Below are positions 24,180-27,152 of a stretch of DNA of 27,152 nt, in pieces (positions within the stretch are counted from its first letter, which is position 1; each line of letters opens with the position of its first letter). The notes under the pieces are model-generated. The model was not told the origin of the DNA, searched no databases, and saw nothing but the letters and a program-made list of their open reading frames with translations. Source of the stretch: SFTJ01 sp051871515 (GTDB lineage: Bacteria; Bacteroidota; Bacteroidia; Bacteroidales; Muribaculaceae); the NCBI GenBank assembly GCA_051871515.1, contig JBJECY010000124.1, forward strand, positions 1-27,152, in the 5' to 3' direction. The position numbers and the translations under genes are program-made.

Positions 24180-24209
24180 TCTTCGGCATTCACTTTTTAA
24201 TCCCGAAGA
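24180..24209. other. Short dyad between hsdM and the recombinase gene
   Basis: TCTTCGG (24180-24186) and CCGAAGA (24203-24209) form a perfect 7-bp inverted repeat with a 16-nt spacer, just before the recombinase ATG. It could be a weak hairpin or a recombinase arm site. There is no T-run. Confidence 0.35.
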
Positions 24210-24212
24210 TAT

Positions 24213-25205
24213 ATGAAAGAAAAATTTATTCAAGAAATCACCAGCACTATGGCAGAGTTTTTAGATATTGAACAGTTAGCAACCCTGAATGGTGTTTTAT
24301 TACAAGTAGCGAGTAACTACACTATCACAAGTGACGAGGAATCACAACACGACTCTTCGGCATCAAATTTGCGACTGCTTGAAATGTTCCTTTCTGCCAA
24401 ACAAGTAGAGGGCTGTTCAATTAAGACTGCTAAATATTACGAAGTAACAATCAAACAGCTTTTCAAAAAGATGCCAAAGAAGGTAGTAAATTATACTACC
24501 GATGACATTCGTGCGTATCTTGCTGTATATCAGCGCAAGCACAAATCGAGCAAGGTGACTATCGACAATATACGCCGTATATTCTCGTCGTTCTTTTCTT
24601 GGCTTGAAGAAGAAGACTACATTATCAAAAGTCCTGTTCGCCGTATCCACAAAGTGAAAACAGGTGCTCAGGTGAAAGAAGTGCTTACCGATGAAAATCT
24701 TGAAACACTTCGTGATAGTTGCACCAGAATTCGTGATTTGGCAATAATTGATATGCTTTCTTCTACTGGAATGCGTGTAGGTGAGCTTGTGAAACTTAAC
24801 CGTGAAGACGTAAACTTCAGTGAGCGGGAGTGTATTGTGTTTGGTAAGGGCAACAAAGAACGAATGGTGTATTTTAATGCTCGCACCAAAATACACCTAC
24901 AACAATATCTTGCATCTCGCAAAGACCGAAATAAGGCTCTCTTTGTTTCGTTGTCTAAACCGCATTCTCGCCTTGGAATTTCAGGCGTTGAATGTAGGTT
25001 ACGCAAAATAGGTCGTAATTGCAAGATTGCTCGCGTTCACCCTCATAAGTTCCGTCGCACTCTTGCCACTATGGCTATTGACAAAGGTATGCCGGTGGAA
25101 CAGGTTCAGAAACTATTGGGACACGTTAAGATTGATACGACTATGCACTATGCAATGGTCAATCAAACTAACGTAAAATTATCGCACCGTAAATTTTTAG
25201 GATAA
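24213..25205 (+). CDS. Tyrosine recombinase within the type I R-M locus
   Basis: XerC/D-like site-specific recombinase of 330 residues: an N-terminal extension (1-50), a core-binding SAM-like domain (about 51-150) and a C-terminal catalytic domain. All catalytic positions are present: R188 in STGMRVGE, K212 in GKGNKER, H278 and R281 in HPHKFRRT, H304 in LLGH and the nucleophile Y313 in MHYAMV. It lies between hsdM and hsdS in the same direction, and its stop codon touches the hsdS ATG. In Bacteroidetes such recombinases accompany type I loci whose hsdS genes are shuffled. That role is inferred from position here. An integrase of a mobile element is less likely because no other element genes are seen. 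Confidence 0.93.
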   Translation: MKEKFIQEITSTMAEFLDIEQLATLNGVLLQVASNYTITSDEESQHDSSASNLRLLEMFLSAKQVEGCSIKTAKYYEVTIKQLFKKMPKKVVNYTTDDIRAYLAVYQRKHKSSKVTIDNIRRIFSSFFSWLEEEDYIIKSPVRRIHKVKTGAQVKEVLTDENLETLRDSCTRIRDLAIIDMLSSTGMRVGELVKLNREDVNFSERECIVFGKGNKERMVYFNARTKIHLQQYLASRKDRNKALFVSLSKPHSRLGISGVECRLRKIGRNCKIARVHPHKFRRTLATMAIDKGMPVEQVQKLLGHVKIDTTMHYAMVNQTNVKLSHRKFLG

Positions 25206-25269
25206 ATGATAGCAGCAACTACATATAAAAAGCGAACATTTACCAATCGAAAAAGACGGATAAATGATA
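25200..25269. repeat. 12-bp direct repeat at the int/hsdS junction
   Basis: GGATAAATGATA occurs at 25200-25211, over the recombinase stop and the hsdS ATG, and again at 25258-25269 inside the conserved INDNLEQQ helix of HsdS. The offset is 58 bp, so the two copies are in different frames relative to hsdS. Candidate recombination site or scar. Confidence 0.6.
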
Positions 25270-26000
25270 ATTTAGAACAACAGGCACAAGCGTTATTCAA
25301 ATCTTGGTTCGTCGATTTCGAGCCATTCAAAGACGGCGAGTTTGTCGATTCAGAGCTTGGCTTGATTCCAAAAGGCTGGAGTGTTGTCAGTATAGGAGAA
25401 CTTAATCATAGGTTGGAAAGTGGCAGAAGACCTAAAGGCGGTGCGTCTTTACAAGGTATTCCAAGTATAGGCGCAGAAAATATTAAGGGATTGGGCTATT
25501 ATGATTACTCCAAAACGAAATATATTCCTATAGATTTCGCAAATTCTATGTCAAAAGGGAAAGTAAATGGCTACGAACTTCTCATTTATAAAGATGGAGG
25601 TAAGCCAGGATATTTTATTCCAAATTTTTCTATTTTTGGAGACGGATTCCCATTTGAAGAAATGTTCATTAATGAGCATGTATTCTTATTGGATTTTTTC
25701 AAGCCAGAATTTAATGTCTTTGCTTATTTTTACATGCAAACTCTTTATATAATGAGCCAATTAAACTCAATAGGAGGTAAAGCCGCTATACCAGGCATTA
25801 ATTCTGCAAATGTAGAATCACTTCCAATTTTTGATTTGTGCCACAACGAGTGGATTTTCAAATTTGGAGAATTGATTTTTCCTTTAATAAAGGTAATATT
25901 GAGTAATTGTAGATCAAATATGAAACTCGCACATCTCCGAGACTCTCTGCTACCACGTTTAATGTCAGGGGAACTTAAAATTAATGAAATTAAACAGTAA
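25206..26000 (+). CDS. hsdS: Half-length type I specificity subunit (one TRD)
   Basis: HsdS normally has two target-recognition domains (TRDs) separated by a conserved helix and ended by a second, 390-450 residues in all. This ORF has 264. It begins with 18 unfamiliar residues, enters the central conserved helix INDNLEQQAQALFKSWF (19-35), continues through LGLIPKGW (51-58) into one TRD (about 59-235), and ends with LRDSLLPRLMSGEL (244-257). The first TRD is missing. The ATG at 25206 is the only good start. The TRD part is very AT-rich; 25681-25740 has 15 G+C in 60. It may dimerise as a half-S, as known for some shortened HsdS proteins, or be a 3' half awaiting a new 5' half. DUF1016 follows after 6 bp. 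Confidence 0.88.
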   Translation: MIAATTYKKRTFTNRKRRINDNLEQQAQALFKSWFVDFEPFKDGEFVDSELGLIPKGWSVVSIGELNHRLESGRRPKGGASLQGIPSIGAENIKGLGYYDYSKTKYIPIDFANSMSKGKVNGYELLIYKDGGKPGYFIPNFSIFGDGFPFEEMFINEHVFLLDFFKPEFNVFAYFYMQTLYIMSQLNSIGGKAAIPGINSANVESLPIFDLCHNEWIFKFGELIFPLIKVILSNCRSNMKLAHLRDSLLPRLMSGELKINEIKQ

Positions 26001-26006
26001 ATAATC

Positions 26007-27107
26007 ATGGCTAAATCTATCGGCATATTAGATAAGGATTACGTTTTATGGGTCAAGGAACTTGTAAAGCGTTATCGTAGCAGCCAAATCAAGGCGGCTA
26101 TAAAAGTGAATAGAGAATTACTTCGCTATTATTGGGAACTCGGTAAAGATATAGAAGAAAAGCAGGCGGATAACAAATATGGCAGTAAGTTCTACGCTAC
26201 ACTAAGTCGTGACTTGCGTCATGAGATGCCTGATGTGGAAGGACTTTCTGAGACATCTATCCGCTATGCAAAACGTTTTTATACTCTTTATAATCAGCAT
26301 GTTGCAAATCTTCCACAAATTGTGGAAGAATCAGAAAAGGCAAATCTTCCACAAATTGTGGAAAGATTGTATTCTGATTTGTTCTCCATTCCTTGGGGGC
26401 ATCATCGCTATATCATTGACAAATGCTCAAATGATTCAGACAAAGCGTTATTCTATGTGCGCCAGACATTGGAGAACGGCTGGAGCAGAAATATATTGCT
26501 CAACGTGCTGGGTACAAATCTGTATGAACGTAGCGGAAAGGCTCTGACAAACTTCAAGAGTACTCTCCCTGATGTGGATAGCGATTTGGCGCAGGAACTA
26601 ACACGAGACCCCTACGATTTCTCATTCACGGGATTACGAGGAAAATACAACGAACGACTATTAAAAGACACATTGCTCACCAATATCACAAACTTTCTGT
26701 TGGAACTTGGCACAGGTTTCGCCTATGTAGGCAAAGAGTATCGCTTGCAAATAGCAGAAAAAGAGAAGTTTATAGACTTGCTTTTCTACAATCTCAAACT
26801 GTCTTGCTATGTGGTAGTAGAGGTAAAAATTGGAGAATTTGACTTTGCTGATGCAGGTCAATTAGGCGGTTATGTTGTTGCTTGTAATCATCTTCTTCTC
26901 AAGGAGGGGCGCGATAATCCGACAATAGGATTACTTATTTGCAAACAGAAAAATAACACTTTGGCTCAATATGCTTTGGAATCAAGCAGTCAGCCTCTCG
27001 GAATATCTGAATATGAGCTTGAAAAACTCTATCCTGAAAAAATTGAAGGCACAATGCCGTCAATCAAAGAGATTGAAGCTAAATTAGATGGTCAAACAAA
27101 CTGTTAA
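26007..27107 (+). CDS. DUF1016/YhcG-type PDDEXK nuclease
   Basis: Two-domain protein of 366 residues: DUF1016_N (about 10-165, with FSIPWGHHRYIID at 126-138) and a C-terminal PDDEXK nuclease-like domain (about 195-345). Putative active-site residues are D257 in KFIDLLFY and E272/K274 in VVEVKIG. Genes of this family are often carried inside type I R-M loci; their task there is not settled. It sits 6 bp after hsdS, so it is in the same operon. Residues 101-124 hold a duplicated segment, NLPQIVEESEKA then NLPQIVERLYSD, which looks like an in-frame insertion compared with the usual run into the FSIPWGH motif. Confidence 0.92.
   Translation: MAKSIGILDKDYVLWVKELVKRYRSSQIKAAIKVNRELLRYYWELGKDIEEKQADNKYGSKFYATLSRDLRHEMPDVEGLSETSIRYAKRFYTLYNQHVANLPQIVEESEKANLPQIVERLYSDLFSIPWGHHRYIIDKCSNDSDKALFYVRQTLENGWSRNILLNVLGTNLYERSGKALTNFKSTLPDVDSDLAQELTRDPYDFSFTGLRGKYNERLLKDTLLTNITNFLLELGTGFAYVGKEYRLQIAEKEKFIDLLFYNLKLSCYVVVEVKIGEFDFADAGQLGGYVVACNHLLLKEGRDNPTIGLLICKQKNNTLAQYALESSSQPLGISEYELEKLYPEKIEGTMPSIKEIEAKLDGQTNC
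26305..26364. repeat. 36-bp tandem duplication with internal palindrome
   Basis: Two copies start at 26305 and 26341; the first 23 bases of each are the same. Each holds a palindrome: CTTCCACAA-A-TTGTGGAAG, perfect over 19 bp in copy one (26310-26328) and over 17 bp in copy two (26347-26363). The period is 12 codons, so the frame is kept. Confidence 0.85.
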
Positions 27108-27117
27108 ATTCTCATTT

Positions 27118-27152
27118 ATGGAACAAAGAAAAGAAACTCCATGGGGAATGAT
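27118..27152 (+). CDS. Start of a further gene, possibly a second hsdS (cut by window end)
   Basis: The ATG at 27118, 10 bp after the DUF1016 stop, opens MEQRKETPWGM and runs off the end. Eleven residues cannot identify a family. However, PWGM followed by a codon starting AT (Ile or Met) resembles the GMIPxGW or LGLIPKGW lead-in that precedes HsdS TRDs, including the one in the half-S upstream. A second HsdS or N-terminal TRD is therefore plausible; HsdR or another protein is not excluded. Confidence 0.4.
   Translation, partial: MEQRKETPWGM

Noticed and set aside
24213..25205. Recombinase as integrase of a prophage or conjugative element
   Set aside because: No phage, mobilisation or excisionase genes and no tRNA attachment site nearby; it is embedded in the hsd operon.
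1..27152. CRISPR arrays, insertion sequences, rRNA genes
   Set aside because: No regularly spaced repeats, transposase frames or rRNA-like sequence were seen on either strand.

Overview
The window looks like chromosomal DNA of a Bacteroidales bacterium, possibly Muribaculaceae or a close relative. Evidence: predicted promoters carry the Bacteroidetes -7 element TAnnTTTG, twice with a TTTG -33 element at a 20-nt spacer (10920-10951 on minus, 14622-14653 on plus). The gene families are also typical of the phylum: DPP IV-type S9 peptidase, long RodA, AspT-like carrier with two RCK_C domains, YugP-like zinc peptidase, secreted GH38-like protein, M16 peptidase with signal peptide. The family-level placement is inference.

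Layout. 1-2429 (+): 3' part of a dipeptidyl peptidase IV-like gene, then miaA. 2498-3970 (-): rodA, divergent from an AspT/YidE-like carrier at 4115-5779 (+). 5952-10821 (-): Crp/Fnr regulator, hisS, YugP-like membrane zinc peptidase, a small secreted protein of unknown function and a PfkB-family sugar kinase. 11201-13960 (+): large secreted GH38-like protein. 14292-14365 (-): tRNA-Arg(ACG). 14728-17550 (+): secreted M16 zinc peptidase. 17726-22174 (-): tight four-gene operon (lipoprotein binding protein, FecCD permease, ATPase, DUF3843-like protein) for uptake of a metal chelate such as siderophore, haem or cobalamin. These parts are ordinary core genome with readable promoters and terminators.

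22653-27152 (+) is different. It is an AT-richer restriction-modification locus: hsdM, a complete tyrosine recombinase, an HsdS with only one target-recognition domain, a DUF1016/YhcG-type PDDEXK nuclease, and the first codons of another ORF that reads like the start of a second HsdS. A recombinase between hsdM and a half-length hsdS suggests a specificity-switching type I system. A 12-bp direct repeat lies at the int/hsdS junction and again in the conserved HsdS helix, and is a candidate crossover site or recombination scar. The DUF1016 gene carries an in-frame 36-bp tandem duplication whose unit contains a near-perfect palindrome. No hsdR is seen; it may lie beyond the right edge.

This was done by eye. 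Family names come from motif recognition, and no database search or folding program was run.
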